Positions 32,581-46,260 of a DNA stretch of 64,000 nt are shown here, in pieces. The stretch covers positions 31,201,332 to 31,265,331 of the forward strand of contig NC_053046.1 in assembly GCF_003473485.1 (NCBI RefSeq), read 5' to 3'. The DNA is from Medicago truncatula (Eukaryota; Streptophyta; Magnoliopsida; Fabales; Fabaceae). Position numbers and translations under genes: made by a program. Numbering within the stretch: the stretch's first letter is position 1; each line of letters begins with the position of its first letter. The notes below the pieces were generated by a model, which saw only the letters and a program-made list of their open reading frames with translations, did no database searches and was not told the DNA's origin.

Positions 32581-32703
32581 TTCGCTTAAGCGACAACCTT
32601 GTTCGCTTAAGTGAACAAGTTCCAGAAGCTACAACAAAAGTTCGCTTCCGGTTCGCTTAAGCGACCCAGTCACAGAACCTATTGTGATTGTTCGCTTAAG
32701 CGA
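32581..32703. other. Hairpin set TTCGCTTAAGCGA
   Basis: The palindromic core TCGCTTAAGCGA occurs at 32582-32593, 32653-32664 and 32692-32703, plus a one-mismatch version GTTCGCTTAAGTGAAC at 32601-32616. Same type of spacing as the CTCGC sets. Confidence 0.75.
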
Positions 32704-33394
32704 TCAGTCATAGTTCTGCAGAAAAAAAAATTACAGGTTTCAACCCTTTTTCACCCAAAATTCCAAATTTTGATCTCCCCCAATGCCCAAATATGTTTCC
32801 AAAGTAGGTTTACAGGTCAAAACAACAAAAAGGGTTCCCAAGCAGACATCAAACATGAAAACAATTGCCATTTGAACACAATTCACCAAATCAACCTATT
32901 TTTACAAAACCAACGACAATAATTTATTTCTCAACATCAAATCATGATTTATGAACACCCAAGCCATGAATCATCAACAACAATATCTCTTAGCAACAAC
33001 AACATCAGTTAAACATGATTCTCATCATAATTCAACAACAACATAACACAATTCAACATTTAGAGCATAATTCACAATATATCCTGTTCACATACTATGA
33101 ACATGCAATTTCACCAACAACAATTCAATTATCATCAATTTCATGTATTCAAACATATCATCATAATTGGAGCACGAATTTCAACAACTATGAACAAAAA
33201 ATCACTTATTCAATTAAGCATTTAATCATGCAATTAATGAAAAGTTACAACTAATTGATTATGGTTGAAATCTAACCCCCTTACCTTAGTTAGTGAACAT
33301 CCTAGCCCAAACTTCAATTTAGCTCTTGGAAATCTCCACCACCTCTTAGGTCTTCAAGTCTTCTCTCTTCTAACCCTTTTCCTCTTCTCTTGCA

Positions 33395-33517
<123 letters not shown>

Positions 33518-33800
33518 AAAATCTCATGAAATGAAAAAATGAATGCTATTTTATCTTAAGACAAGGTTTATATAGGCTATTCTCAAATGGGCTTAACCCT
33601 AATGCCTTAGTGGGCTTAACCCACCCAATCACAATTCTAAAATGTTTCTACACACTTAACGGTAAAATACTAACAACGGTCACTTATCGGCTCACAACTA
33701 TTTATCACACTAGTAACTTAGTAAAATAATGGCTCTCACTTGAAACACTAAAAATACTCCTCACCAAAAATTACTAATTTATCCTTACTCACAAAATGAC

Positions 33801-35337
33801 CAAAATACCCACTGAAAGGGATGCGATTGGCGACGATGGAAGTGGTGGTGGGCGGCGATGGGAGGAGAAGAGAAGCTTCAGATCACGTTATTGGGGAAGA
33901 GGTGAATGAAGGAAGATAAATTGCATTTTTTTTTTTAAAGAAGTACTTTATAAAATTTTAAAATATGTTAAGACATTTGTTACCTTACCCAACTTGTAGC
34001 TTTTGGGAAAGTGACGAGGTCAAGAGATGAACTGAGTTTTGTACACCTCTAATCAACTTATACTCTACGATCTTAAATATTTTTTTTGCATTGTCATTCC
34101 ATAAATTTCGGATTGTTTTTCCAAATTGAGTCTTAATTTCTAAGCAAACCATCTAAAAAGATACCAAATAATTCAGAACGATTATTCAATAAAGTGATCA
34201 AAGTACATCTTGAAAAACCATCAATAAAAGTCAAATGTGGTTGTTTTAGATAGAGACCAAATACATTTTCCATTTTTAACTAAGTAGTGTAAAAATAGTG
34301 TTTTTATTTAAATTTTTTTTTAATTTTTTTATAGAAGTCAAATGTATTTGTTCTAAATATGAACCAAATACATTTTACTTTTTACTTAAATTTAAGATGA
34401 TAAAACAATGTTTTTTTTTAGGGGTAGTTGTGTTTTTGATAAGCAACTTCAAATAACATTTGAGCTTTTTATTTTTTTCTCTAAATTTTAGCCTAATTAT
34501 CTTTTAAATAAGTAAATAATCCTTATAAATATCTAAAATTTTGTTTAGTCATACAGAAATTACACCTTTTAGTCCTCGTAAGCATTTTCATTTAGCAATT
34601 TTAAGGACAAAAAATATTGATGAATTTTTTTTCAGGAATTAAAAATGTTGATGGAAAATTTTACAAAGGTTATAAATGCTGACAAATTTTTCTATGAAGA
34701 CTAAAACATACAATTTTGTTTTGAGGGATTAAAAACAAAAAAAATCTAAAATTTTGTTTTGAGGGATTAAAAACAAAAAAATCTAAATATTTACATGGAT
34801 CAATTACTTGATTAACCCTTATCTTAATTGAAATATTAAATTTTTAATTAAAAATAGTTTTTTCTACGTCATTTCATATTCATTAACTAATTTAAGCACT
34901 TATTTTATCAAAAGCTACAAATTCATTTCACTATCTTATATCAACTACTTTGTCTACCCTAACTATGAGACCACCTTCTACTTTTTTTTTTTTTTAATAT
35001 AAAGACTATTTTCAAAATTCACATGCACTTATGTTTTTCTTGCAAAAATACCCTTATTTAACTTTTTGATAAATATATAAAACTAACATAAATTTTTGAT
35101 AAATTTTTCACAATTTTATTTTATTTTTTGCAGGAATTTTTCACTACAATTATTTTTCTTAATACCTATTAACATTGTTGGAGGATCTCTCTCAAAAATT
35201 TGTCAAAGGAGCTTTTTTTTTTCCTAATAAAAAAAATTAAATGATAATAAAAATTTGAGTTTTTCTACTAGCACCCTAGTTAATCATGGTTGCACCTCAA
35301 AATAACAAGATTACCCTTTCATAAAATTTCATCTTAA
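33801..35337. other. AT-rich intergenic stretch
   Basis: No gene seen. A 35-bp phrase containing TTTTGTTTTGAGGGATTAAA is tandemly duplicated near 34710-34790. Confidence 0.5.
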
Positions 35338-35890
35338 ACTTAGTTGAAGTAGGTCATATAAATTGAGTTTAAGTGTATATACTTAATCTCAGTTTAAGTA
35401 GGTTCATGTAAACTGAGTTTAAGTAGGTCATGTAAACTGAGTTCATGTAAACTAAATTTAAGTAAGTGTACCAACTTAAACTCAGTTTAAGTAGGTTCAT
35501 GTAAACTAAGTTTAAGTAGGTCATGTAAACTTAGTTTAAGTGCACATCTAAAAGTTCAATCTTATTCAATGATTATACGTCATCTCAGTTTAAGTATGCA
35601 CATGTAAACTCAGTTTAAGTAGGTTCATGTAAACTTAATTTAAGTAGGTTCATGTAAACTCAGTTTATGTAAGTTAGGTCATGTACACCCAATTTAAATT
35701 TAAGTAGGTCATGTAAACTTAGTTTAAGTAGGTTCATGTAAACTCAGTTTAAGTATGTTCATGTAAACTCAGTTTAAGTTTAAGTAGGTTCATGTTAACT
35801 CAGTTTAAGTAGGTTCATGTAAACTTAGTTTAAGTAGGTTCATGTAAACTCAATTTAAGTAGGTTAATGTAAACTCAGTTTAAGTTAACC
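35338..35890. repeat. 25-bp minisatellite, about 20 copies
   Basis: Imperfect repeats of GTTTAAGTAGGTTCATGTAAACTCA, interrupted near 35540-35585. AAACT...AGTTT at unit junctions is self-complementary. It lies 0.6 kb upstream of the K+ transporter gene. Confidence 0.85.
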
Positions 35891-36464
35891 TTGCCAATGT
35901 AAATTAAAACCGTAATCGTACAGTGCATCAGTGCAGTTGAAGGAAAAAAATTGAAACTAGCAAATAGAAGAAAAAATTCACTTACTTATATCCAATTGAG
36001 TATGGATGAAAAATATGTTGATTCACTCTTTAATTTTCATGGGGATTGATATTGAACATCAAATTGTTTGATCGATCGCTTTGTGGGGTGAAAGAGGGTG
36101 AAACTCACTGGCAATGAATAAAATTAGGGTTTTAAGAAAATTTATATAAAAGGACAATTTTGGTATTATCAAAAACTTTTAAGAAAATTTGGATGATTTA
36201 CTCCAAATTTATATGTAAAAAAAAAAAAGAAAAAAACACATTTTCCTTTTATTTTATTTTTTTCAAAATGATTCCTAGGCAAATCTCATGCTTTGCCACG
36301 TGAAAAATTCACACTTCCCATCATCACAACAAACACATACTTTTGTTCCTGTTTTTTTTAACATTAAAAAATGGGGCAATTGTTGAATTCATACAAATAT
36401 TCCATTTGAAACAAATTTTCAGTTACAACAACTATCTTCATCTTCTTCAATCATTCTGCTTCCA
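35891..36464 (+). promoter_or_regulatory. Region upstream of the K+ transporter
   Basis: AT-rich. The last 60 bases before the ATG are CT-rich and look like a 5' leader. No clear TATA box chosen. Confidence 0.35.
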
Positions 36465-39400
36465 ATGGAAAACCTTAGAAACAACAATTCAATGACGGAA
36501 GAAGAAGACGATCCCGGAAGTGCATTATCCTTCGACTCAACCGAATCAAGATGGGTTTTTCAAGAAGACGAGGATCCATCTGAGATCGAGGATTACGATG
36601 CTTCTGATATGCGCCATCAATCTATGTTTGATTCTGAAGATGAAGATAATGCTGAAATGAAGCTTATTCGTACTGGTCCTAGAATTGATTCGTTTGATGT
36701 TGAAGCTCTTGAGGTTCCTGGTGCTCATACTCATCACTATGAGGTGTGTGGTTTTTTTTTTTGGTAGTTTTTTTAATGCTTGGTTTTTGTATTAATGGAT
36801 TGATTTTTAGTAATTATTAGTGATTAGGTATTTAATTAAATTGTTTCTCAAGTTGTATTTGTACTATATTATGTTTGATTCCGCCTTTTGAGGAGTCGAA
36901 ATTGATTCGAGTAATGTAGAATTGTTTTTGAGAGAAGACGTATAGATTCTAGAGGAGTAGAATTGATTTTGGAAGGGGAGAAATTGATTCTAGAGGAGTA
37001 GAATTGATTTTGCTTGTAGAATTGATTCTAGTTGAAGCTAGTAGCTTTAGGGTTCTTGTTGTCCGTTTTGATTGGCTTATTTTTGAGTTTATGAAAAATA
37101 GCTTATGCAAATAAATAAGCTTTTATATTAATTCATAAGCTCTCACTAAAAAAAATTGTATATGCATAAGCTGTGTTTTCATAAACTACCTTGACAAGCT
37201 TATGAATAATACATAAAAACTTATTTATTTGCATAAACTGTTTTGCATAAGCTCAAAAATAAACCATTTTACATCCAACTCACTTTTACTCAAAATCAAT
37301 TTATTCAATATCAATTCTCACAACCGTAGAACCAAACACACCTAAGGAGAGTAGATCAAATGAAAGATAACCAAAGGTAGAGGAAGATCTAGAAAAACTA
37401 TAAGAGAAACTATTAAGAAAGATTTAGAGATTAACAAGTTGGACTGAAACCTGGTTTACGATAGAACATTATGGCGTAATTTGATCCATGTAGCCAACCT
37501 CACTTGGTGGGATAAGCCTTGGTTGTTGTTGTTGTTGGTGTATTTTGACATGTTTGATTGTTCTCTAGTAGAATTGATTTTGCCTCAAGAATTGATTTTA
37601 ACTTGAAGCCAGAATCTTTTGGCTTCCAGAATTGATTTTTTGCCTTGAATTTATTTTTCAACTCACTTTTGCATCAATGATGTATCCACACATAAACCAC
37701 TTTACATTCAAAATTAATTTGTGTCACCGCGTAGAACCAAACATACTTTTAGTGTATGTTTACTTCCACTTTTTGAGGAGTCAAAATTGATTCTAGTAGT
37801 GTAGAATTGATTTTGACATGTTTGGTTGTTCTCGAGCAGAATTGATTTTGTCTCAAGAATTGATTTTAACTTGAAGCTAAAAATCGTAGCTTTTGGCTTC
37901 TAGAATTGATTTTTATCTTTGAATTTATTTTTTAACTCATTTTTGCATGAATGAATGTATCCAAACATAAATTACTTCACATTCAACTCACTTATAGTCA
38001 AAATCAATTTTACATAATCAATTCATTCAAAATCATTCAGAACTAAACACACACTGTGCTGATCATAAGATTCGTTATGCAGCTGTGATGTGAATTCTGC
38101 TAGTGTGTATGGTTTTACAGTAGTGAGAGCCAAAAGTGAGTCCAAACATATTAAATTGATTCAACATGTTTGGGTGATGTCTATTGGAATTGATTTTTCC
38201 CTAGAATTGATTCTAACTTGAAGCTAAGATTTGTCGTTTTTAACTCAAAACGTGATTTTTACACTCAAATTTAATGTTTAACTCACTTTACGCGAATGTA
38301 TGTAAACATAAACCACTTCACATTCAATTCACTTTTAACTGAAATAAAGTTACAAAATCAATTTTTGTCAGTTTTAGTATTTTTTTGTATCTATTTTCTT
38401 CATTGTGTTTTGTTGTTGCAGGATATGACCACGGGAAAGAAAATTGTGTTGGCTTTTCAAACTCTTGGTGTTGTCTTTGGTGATGTTGGAACAAGCCCAT
38501 TATATACCTTCAGTGTTATGTTTAGAAAGGCACCTATTAATGACAATGAAGACATTCTTGGAGCATTATCACTTGTCTTGTACACTTTAATCTTGATTCC
38601 TTTCCTCAAATATGTTCTTGTCGTTCTCTGGGCCAATGATGACGGCGAAGGTATGGTGGTGAATTTAGTCTTTTAAAGATAAAATATTTCTTTCTCATTT
38701 CCTCTTATATACTCTATCTTTGGTTTTGTTTATAGTTGTTTTGAAACCATTGCAGGTGGTACATTTGCATTGTATTCCTTGATTTGTCGAAATGCTAAGG
38801 TGAATCTTCTTCCCAATCAGTTGCCGTCAGATGCCCGTATATCAGGCTTTAGGCTAAAGGTTCCGTCTGCTGAGCTTGAAAGGTCTTTAAAACTCAAGGA
38901 AAGGCTGGAGTCTTCATTCACTCTGAAGAAGATTCTGCTATTATTAGTTCTTGCTGGTACTTCTATGGTGATAGCTAATGGGGTTGTTACACCAGCAATG
39001 TCAGGTTACTTACTGCTCTAGTATCATGTATTGTGTAACTTCTACACAAATGCTTTTGTCATAGTATGTTTAGAATTCAGATTGATAGATATATCATGCT
39101 TGTAAATTCTGATGACATCTTGCTGCTTGTGTTCATGGCCAGCTGTTGTTTTCAATAAGCTCTTGTTTACTTCATATTGATTCTTACTTTACAAAATTTT
39201 CTTCTTGCAGTACTATCATCTGTTAATGGCTTGAAGGTTGGGGTAGATGCAATTCAACAAGGTATTGTGTTAACCTATTAACAAGCTCTTGTGCGTTAAT
39301 ACCTGCATTTGATATTACCCACAGACACATTATGATCATAGCATATCTTTTGTCTTTCTTTCTACTTAGAAATTAATAATTTTTGCTTCTCCATTAATAG

Positions 39401-42400
39401 CACTAGCTTTCGAGGTATTATTTTGGTGTGTAAAGTTGCCTGAACTATGCTTTGGTCCATTGGTGAGAAAATTCAGTTATGTGTTGATAGGGTGCTTATG
39501 CTTTGTATATTAATTCAACCTAAGTGTGTACAGGATGCCGTTCCTATAGTTTAGGCAAATCTGGTGGAAACTGGGAAAAATTGGTTAAATATTTCAATTT
39601 TAGAATTACTTATGTAGCTGGATTAATTTTTTCTACTTTTTCATTGATTATGCAGATGAAGTGGTGATGATTTCTGTTGCTTGCCTTGTCGTTTTGTTCA
39701 GTTTACAGAAGTATGGAACAAGTAAAGTTGGGCTTGCTGTAGGACCTGCATTGTTTATATGGTTCTGTTCTCTTGCGGGCAATGGTGTATACAATCTTGT
39801 CAAATATGACAGCAGCGTTTTTAGGGCTTTTAATCCTATTCACATCTATTATTTCTTTGCAAGGAATTCAACTAAAGCATGGTATTCTCTTGGGGGCTGT
39901 CTTCTGTGTGCAACTGGTAAACACATATGCAGAATCATTGATATGGTAGATGTGATAATATATATTCTCTCTTGTCGTGTATATTTTGATTCTATTGATG
40001 TCTCTGTTTTTCTCTATTTTTAAACCAATGTGCTGGTAGCAATTACAATGGCTAATTTTGATTTTTCCATTTACTATCTGAAGTTTAATGAAATGCCTAC
40101 TGGCATCTATCATGATTTTGAGATTCAATGGAGTTTGGGACCTGAGTCTTTCTTTTCTTTGGTGCTTGAAAAAAGATTCAGGTTTAAGTGCTTAAGTATT
40201 GATAGTTAAGAGTACCACTGATCAACTTGGTAACATGTCTTGCATGAATGATCAAGGAATATAGGCTTCAAACCATATATTGTCTTTGAATTTAAAACAC
40301 GCAAGAAATCACCAGACCATACAACAAAAAGTTTGAAAGCAAAAAAATGAAATGTAGTTTTTTAGCTGGTTTACTGTTTTTTTTTTTTTAACGACAAATG
40401 TTTGTTTTGTTAATATTTATGTTGGGATGGATGGGTGGCAGCTGGTTTACTATATAGGAGGGACTGCATTTTTCTGTTATAGCAGTCTGAGTATGCAGAG
40501 ACTAGCTGCTACCCAAAAATGGGATGCATATGAGCACCTGAGTGATGCAATGTGTAGCCGCTATAGTGTTGCTTTTGTGTGCCATAGATGATTCATTATT
40601 CTGAATAAAATACCCTGTCATAGTGGTGACATGCATCTAGTATAGAAAAGCAGGAGTATTGATTTGTGGGTTGGTTAGTTTTTTATTTGATTACCTGCTT
40701 GGGTAAACAGCTTACCCTGTTATCATAATAAACGCTTAAGTATATGCTTGCATAAGCTATTTTTATAGCAAAAGATAAAATAGCGTTAAATTGTTTCTGT
40801 ATGTGCTATAAGTTGTTTACATAAGCTATATTGGAGAACTTATGAAAATAAGTTGAAAAAAACACATGAACATTGTCATAAGCTGTTTTCATAAGTTCTC
40901 CCAAACGGTCTCACAAAACTTTGCTAGTAGATAAGCCCAAATAAACCACAATCCAGACAGGCCTGTGAAATTCATGGAAAAATTATACTATTGTTTGAGA
41001 AACATGTATTATTCCCATTAGAGTTGGCTGAATTAGTATGATTAGATAGTGTCGATAAAATGGTAGTTTTGATTCTAGCCAGTGGTCTTTCGTTGATAGG
41101 TCATTTGTAAGTACCACTGTAAGCTTTTGATGAGGGATATGGGCATCCAGACCTTGTAGCAAGAGACAAACTCCCCTTAAGGCTGTATTTTGGATTGTTT
41201 GAAATAAGATGAACTGTAATAAAATCTTATGGGACATATTGCATTCTATTTCATAGGCCACCTCTATCTTTCTCTGCTCTTCTTGGGGTATGTAATTGAA
41301 AAAAAATAATATTTATTAATCTTGTTGTCTACCCGTCTACTTTTTATACAATGGTATGAAAATTTAAACCCGTTTATCATAAAAATATATCTAGACAATG
41401 GTGTGAAAAATTATTTCATTCAACTCCACTCTAATCTATTCCATTCTACCCCATCATTAAATATCCTAACACAGTCTGATTTTTGTACGCCAAACAAAAA
41501 AGCTATTACATTATCCTCCCCATCACGTTGATGTTGAGATGCGGTAAATATGTATTTTTGATTTAACTGTTGCTGGCATGCACAAATCCCATCCACTATG
41601 AATTAACATTGTTATTGGATCATGTTACAGGCTCTGAAGCCATGTTTGCAGATCTTTGCTACTTCTCTGTTCGATCAGTTCAGGTAATGAATCATGTCTA
41701 TGTTTTATCTATCATGGCTTCTGGTTGGAATTCTTTCACATCTTTTGTCATATCAACTTATATATTGATGAAACTGATGGTGGTTTGTTTGCAGATTACA
41801 TTTTTATTTCTTGTTTTGCCGTGCCTATTATTGGGTTATTTGGGTCAAGCTGCATACCTTATGGAACACCATGCTGATGCTGGTGAAGCCTTTTTTTCTT
41901 CTGTTCCAAGTAGGTGTCAGTATGTTTGCATGCTTTACAATGGCTCGTCTCTGCACTTCCCATAAACTTCGGTGTAATACTATTCTTTATTTGCAGGTGG
42001 TGCATTCTGGCCAACTTTTCTCATCGCCAACATTGCTGCACTAATTGCAAGTCGGACTATGACAACAGCTACATTTTCTTGCATAAAACAGTCAACTGCT
42101 CTTGGTTGTTTCCCTCGACTTAAAATAATTCACACCTCTCGTAAATTTATGGGTCAAATCTATATCCCTGTCATAAACTGGTTCCTGTTGGCTGTTTCTC
42201 TGGTGTTCGTCTGCACTATATCCAGCATTGATGAGATTGGAAATGCATATGGTAATTCTTTTATTTCAAAATATTTATTTTATCTTGATAAATTTTTCAA
42301 ATTTATCAGCCGCATGCATTAAATACTTGTCAAATTGTAAGTTTAGTGGGATCGACTATGTAGAATAGATTGCTCGAGAAGCTTATGGGGCTGCAATTAA

Positions 42401-44923
42401 CTGGAAAGGCACTGAGCTTCACTCTTGATATTTCTCTTTGGAAATTCTTGAATATAGTCCAAGAATACTAATAGTGTCGGTGGATCCTTGTTTAAGAGGA
42501 CCCAATTAGCTTTTGCTGGTTGACCTGAATTTACACCAGTATCATAAATTTACCTAGCTTAGATACCATAGAAATCTGCTGAATGTGTGAAAATGTTCAT
42601 TTAGCAGTTTTTCAAACACTGGCTGTATGCTCAGAAAATATGATGTCAGTATAGGTATACATGGTTTCATCCAACAATTCTATTCCAAATGGACGAGATC
42701 AAGCATTGCCTCCTCCCCAAGATTTCATAATGGTTCGGGTGGAAGAGAGGTTTCCCAGTTCCAAGGTTAAGACCATGGTTTCAAATTGTGGTCGGTATCA
42801 GCAATTGTGGCTGCAGTATTGCTGTTGTATCCTCCGCAACGGCTTCGCACCGCAATTGCAGTGGGATCTCCAGTCACATGTACAACCACATCGTAACCGC
42901 ATCACATAAAGTTCAATAACTAATATATTTTGGCCATGTTTTTCCGAATCATCTGACTAAAAATTAAATTTTAGAACCCCGAATCCCAATCTGCTTTAGA
43001 TCTAATGAAAATCTTACCTTAACAATTTCTCAACTGTGTATTTCAAGGACTTCCCAACCAGTATTTACAGAGAAAATTGAGTCTCTGCTATGGTGGGTAA
43101 GTAGTGTAGTGGGTGAAAATTTAAAATTATTTCACGCCACAAAGTGTCGCAGCAACAACAATGACTGCGATCGCAACGACCGCAGCCACAATTCAAAACC
43201 ATGGTTAGAACATGCGGCATGCTTCAACAAGTGTTAGGCTCTGATACCAATCAAAACCCAAGACCTTTTATTTGTATGCTACTCGATCCTACTGGTTTAA
43301 CCAATTCTCATTGGCAAAACATTTCTTATTTATCCAGGGAAAAGCTTTAACCTCGCGGTTTGAGCTTGTAAAATGAATATGTCGATAATAATTGGATCAT
43401 GCAAGCTTAGATAGGGGAAGACAGTTTTTTCTTTGGTTCTAACTAAAACACTGAATTTCTTCAATATTGTTGTAATATATTATATATGAAAATGTATTTG
43501 TTTTCAGCCTGTTCCTTTGTCATCTTTCAGGCATTGCTGAGCTGGGGGTGATGATGATGACCACCATTTTAGTTACTCTTGTTATGCTTCTTATATGGCA
43601 GATGCACATCATCATAGTGATGAGTTTCCTGGGAGTCTTCTTGGGTTTAGAGTTGGTTTTCTTTTCATCGGTTTTGTGGAGCATAACAGATGGAAGTTGG
43701 ATTATATTGGTCTTTGCTGCAATTATGTTTTTTATAATGTTCATATGGAACTATGGAAGCAAGCTCAAGTATGAAACTGAAGTCAAACAAAAGTTGTCAC
43801 CGGATTTAATGCGAGAATTGGGCTGCAATCTTGGGACAATACGAGCTCCTGGAATTGGTCTACTTTATAATGAGTTAGTCAAAGGAATTCCAGGAATTTT
43901 TGGGCATTTTCTAACGACACTTCCAGCAATACATTCCATGATAATATTCGTGAGTATCAAGTACGTTCCAGTTGCTATGGTGCCTCAAAGTGAAAGGTTT
44001 CTATTTCGGCGTGTTTGCCAAAGAAGCTATCATTTATTTCGTTGTATTGCCAGGTAATAAGTGCTATAAGTGCATATTACTTTTTAGAAACATGCTAATA
44101 GTGCTATAGCTTCAAATCTCCCTCTCTCCCCCCCTCTCTCTGGAATAGGTTAGGAAACAATTTGGGAAAATTTAACAAAGATATTAGTAGCTCTTTGGGG
44201 TAGTTTGTTAGTTCATGAGGATGCAATATTTTCATCTGAGACACCGTGTCTTGTAGTTTTGTGCTGACCCCACTTAGTGGGATAAGGCTTGGTTGTTGTT
44301 GTTGTTGTACCGTGTTTTGTAATTTTGTCTTTGTCATTAAAATGTTTCTTTATCTTACGTGTCTGATCTGAACATTTATATCTCACAGGTATGGTTACAA
44401 AGATGCTCGCAAAGAAAATCACCAGGCTTTTGAACAGCTTCTAATGGAGAGCTTAGAGAAGTTTATACGTCGCGAGGCACAGGAGAGATCACTGGAAAGT
44501 GATGGGGATGAGGATACTGAATTGGAGGACGAGTACGCTGGTTCTAGAGTTCTCATAGCTCCAAATGGAAGTGTTTACTCACTTGGTGTTCCCCTTCTGG
44601 CTGATTTTAATGAATCATTCATGCCCAGTTTTGAACCCAGCACATCAGAAGAGGCAGGCCCTCCGTCTCCCAAACCCCTTGTGCTCGATGCAGAGCAACT
44701 TCTGGAAAGAGAGTTATCTTTTATACGCAATGCTAAAGAATCTGGATTGGTTTATCTTCTTGGTCATGGAGATATAAGGGCAAGGAAAGACTCTTGGTTT
44801 ATTAAGAAGCTAGTTATAAACTATTTTTATGCCTTCCTGAGAAAGAACTGCAGAAGGGGGGTCACAAATTTAAGCGTACCGCATTCACATCTAATGCAGG
44901 TTGGAATGACTTACATGGTTTGA
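36465..44923 (+). CDS. KUP7: Potassium transporter, KUP7-like (HAK/KUP/KT family)
   Basis: Plasma-membrane K+ uptake or release protein. Ten exons: 36465-36743, 38422-38650, 38756-39004, 39211-39261, 39656-39916, 41631-41683, 41795-41909, 41997-42251, 43531-44053 and 44399 by first count, corrected to 44389-44923. All have GT-AG borders and the phases fit, giving 849 aa, near the usual KUP7 length. The N-terminus is acidic and cytosolic ([21 protein letters not shown]). The family signature [19 protein letters not shown] opens exon 2, and hydrophobic segments run through exon 9. The long hydrophilic tail includes [44 protein letters not shown], and ends [14 protein letters not shown]. The acidic N-terminus and tail match Arabidopsis POT7/KUP7 best. 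Introns contain MITEs and two RTE-type LINE tails. Confidence 0.93.
36880..38370. repeat. MITE cluster in intron 1 of the K+ transporter
   Basis: Related copies built from TAGAATTGATTTT, AACTTGAAGCT, AACTCACTTTTGCAT and AAAATCAATTTT phrases occur near 36880-37060, 37540-37760, 37765-38050 and 38130-38360. A different foldback element (TTATTTTTGAG...CTCAAAAATAA) lies at about 37077-37263. Confidence 0.55.
37340..37535 (+). mobile_element. 5'-truncated RTE-type LINE tail
   Basis: Reads GGTAGAGGAAGATCTAGAAAA (the GRGRPRK end of an RTE ORF2), then CCAACCTCACTTGGTGGGAT, AAGCC and a (TTG)n tail. Same orientation as the host gene. Confidence 0.65.
40730..40950. repeat. Foldback MITE in intron 5 of the K+ transporter
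   Basis: Contains TGCATAAGCTATTTT and GTCATAAGCTGTTTTCATAAG arms, related to the foldback element in intron 1. Borders not resolved. Confidence 0.4.
44263..44308 (+). mobile_element. 46-bp RTE-type LINE tail with target duplication
   Basis: Only GCTGACCCCACTTAGTGGGA, TAAGGCTTGG and a (TTG)n tail remain. It is flanked by a 20-bp direct repeat with two mismatches (44243-44262 and 44309-44328), proving a separate insertion. It lies in intron 9 of the K+ transporter in sense orientation. Confidence 0.8.
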
Positions 44924-45583
44924 CTTTGACCATCAATTTTGCAATCCAATAATATCCCCGCATTGAACATCGTTCCAGCTCTACCTTTGGAAATTGTTTC
45001 AACTTTCCTTATGAGCATGAGCATGTGCCGCGGATATATGGAATTGAAATAGGCCAAGAACAGAAATAGACAGATACATGTAGAATTTGGACAAAAAAAA
45101 GATATATGTAAAATTATATTATCAAAAGAAAAAAGAACCTGCAAATGGCTATGCACACATTTCCTTATGAGTATGAATATGTTTAACAGAGTTTTGTACA
45201 TGGGAAGACCTATCTAGACTAATTTTATTTTCATTTGCATTAATTGTTTGCCTGATCTCTTTTGAAGAGACCTTCTGTTGATTGAAGCTTAATTGAGATT
45301 ATATTTTCTTTTTGAAATATTACATCGTGCCTTTCCCTTGGCATTATAACTATAAATTTATGATTGACAAAAACTTTTCTGACACTAGTTTACTCATTGG
45401 AATTGAGAAAGGACAGGAGGAATCAAAACTTTTGGTGGGATGGAAGTATTGGTAGATCTAGAAATGTATGTAACTTTTTTTGTTCACTAGAATGTATCCA
45501 ACTTGAAACTATTATTAACTAATCAATGAAAGAAAAATACAATCAGGCACAAGACAAGAGGTGCATATCTCAACACTAATATA
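44924..45583. other. Downstream region of the K+ transporter
   Basis: Holds the presumed 3' UTR and AT-rich spacer; no gene seen. Confidence 0.4.
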
Positions 45584-45925
45584 GGGTCCGTTTGTTTCAG
45601 ATTTTTTCCCTTAAAAAAAAATCACTTTTTTCATTTTTAAGTGTTTGTTTAGGATTTTTAGAAAAATCATTTTATCAAAAAAATCTATTTTGACCCTAAA
45701 ATGAAAAGCTATTAGGATTAGCTTTTCTCAAAATCTATTTTTTTCAACAAGGAGATAACACATGTGCATGTTATAACTCATTTAAAAATAAAAATAAAAA
45801 GGATTTTTATGGATAGTAGGCAAACACAAATAACTTCAGATTTTTTTTAAAATCTCTAAAAAAAATCTCTAAATTCTTTTGATATAAAATCCATTTTTTT
45901 TTTTAAAACTGAAACAAACGCATCC
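45584..45925. mobile_element. MITE (342 bp)
   Basis: Terminal inverted repeats GGGTCCGTTTGTTTCAG and CTGAAACAAACGCATCC (about 15 of 17 match) with AT-rich arms that fold back. Target duplication not clear. Confidence 0.65.
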
Positions 45926-46260
45926 ATACTCCACTACCCCTATTTCGAATACAACAAATTAAGGCATTTCTGGTAACTGATTCCATTAATCTCTATCCAA
46001 GCCAAACTATTATCAAGTCCTTAACTCCATTCTGCCAAGCATCAATCCTGTTGATAGATGATAACAAACACCACCACCAACTCATTGATTTGATGAGATA
46101 TTGTGTAATGAGTACTGGTAAACTTTCAGGATATAAAATGCAGATTGAAAGTACATTTTATTTATTGAAGAATTCCGACACGAATTGAAAGTTTAGACAA
46201 CAAAGGCTAGCTAGAAAATAGAAATCACTATTTGATAAAAAAAATCGATAAAAACATGAC

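Noticed and set aside
42661..42909. 82-codon ORF in intron 8 of the K+ transporter
   Set aside because: Intronic, no similarity I recognise, and flanking exons splice cleanly around it.
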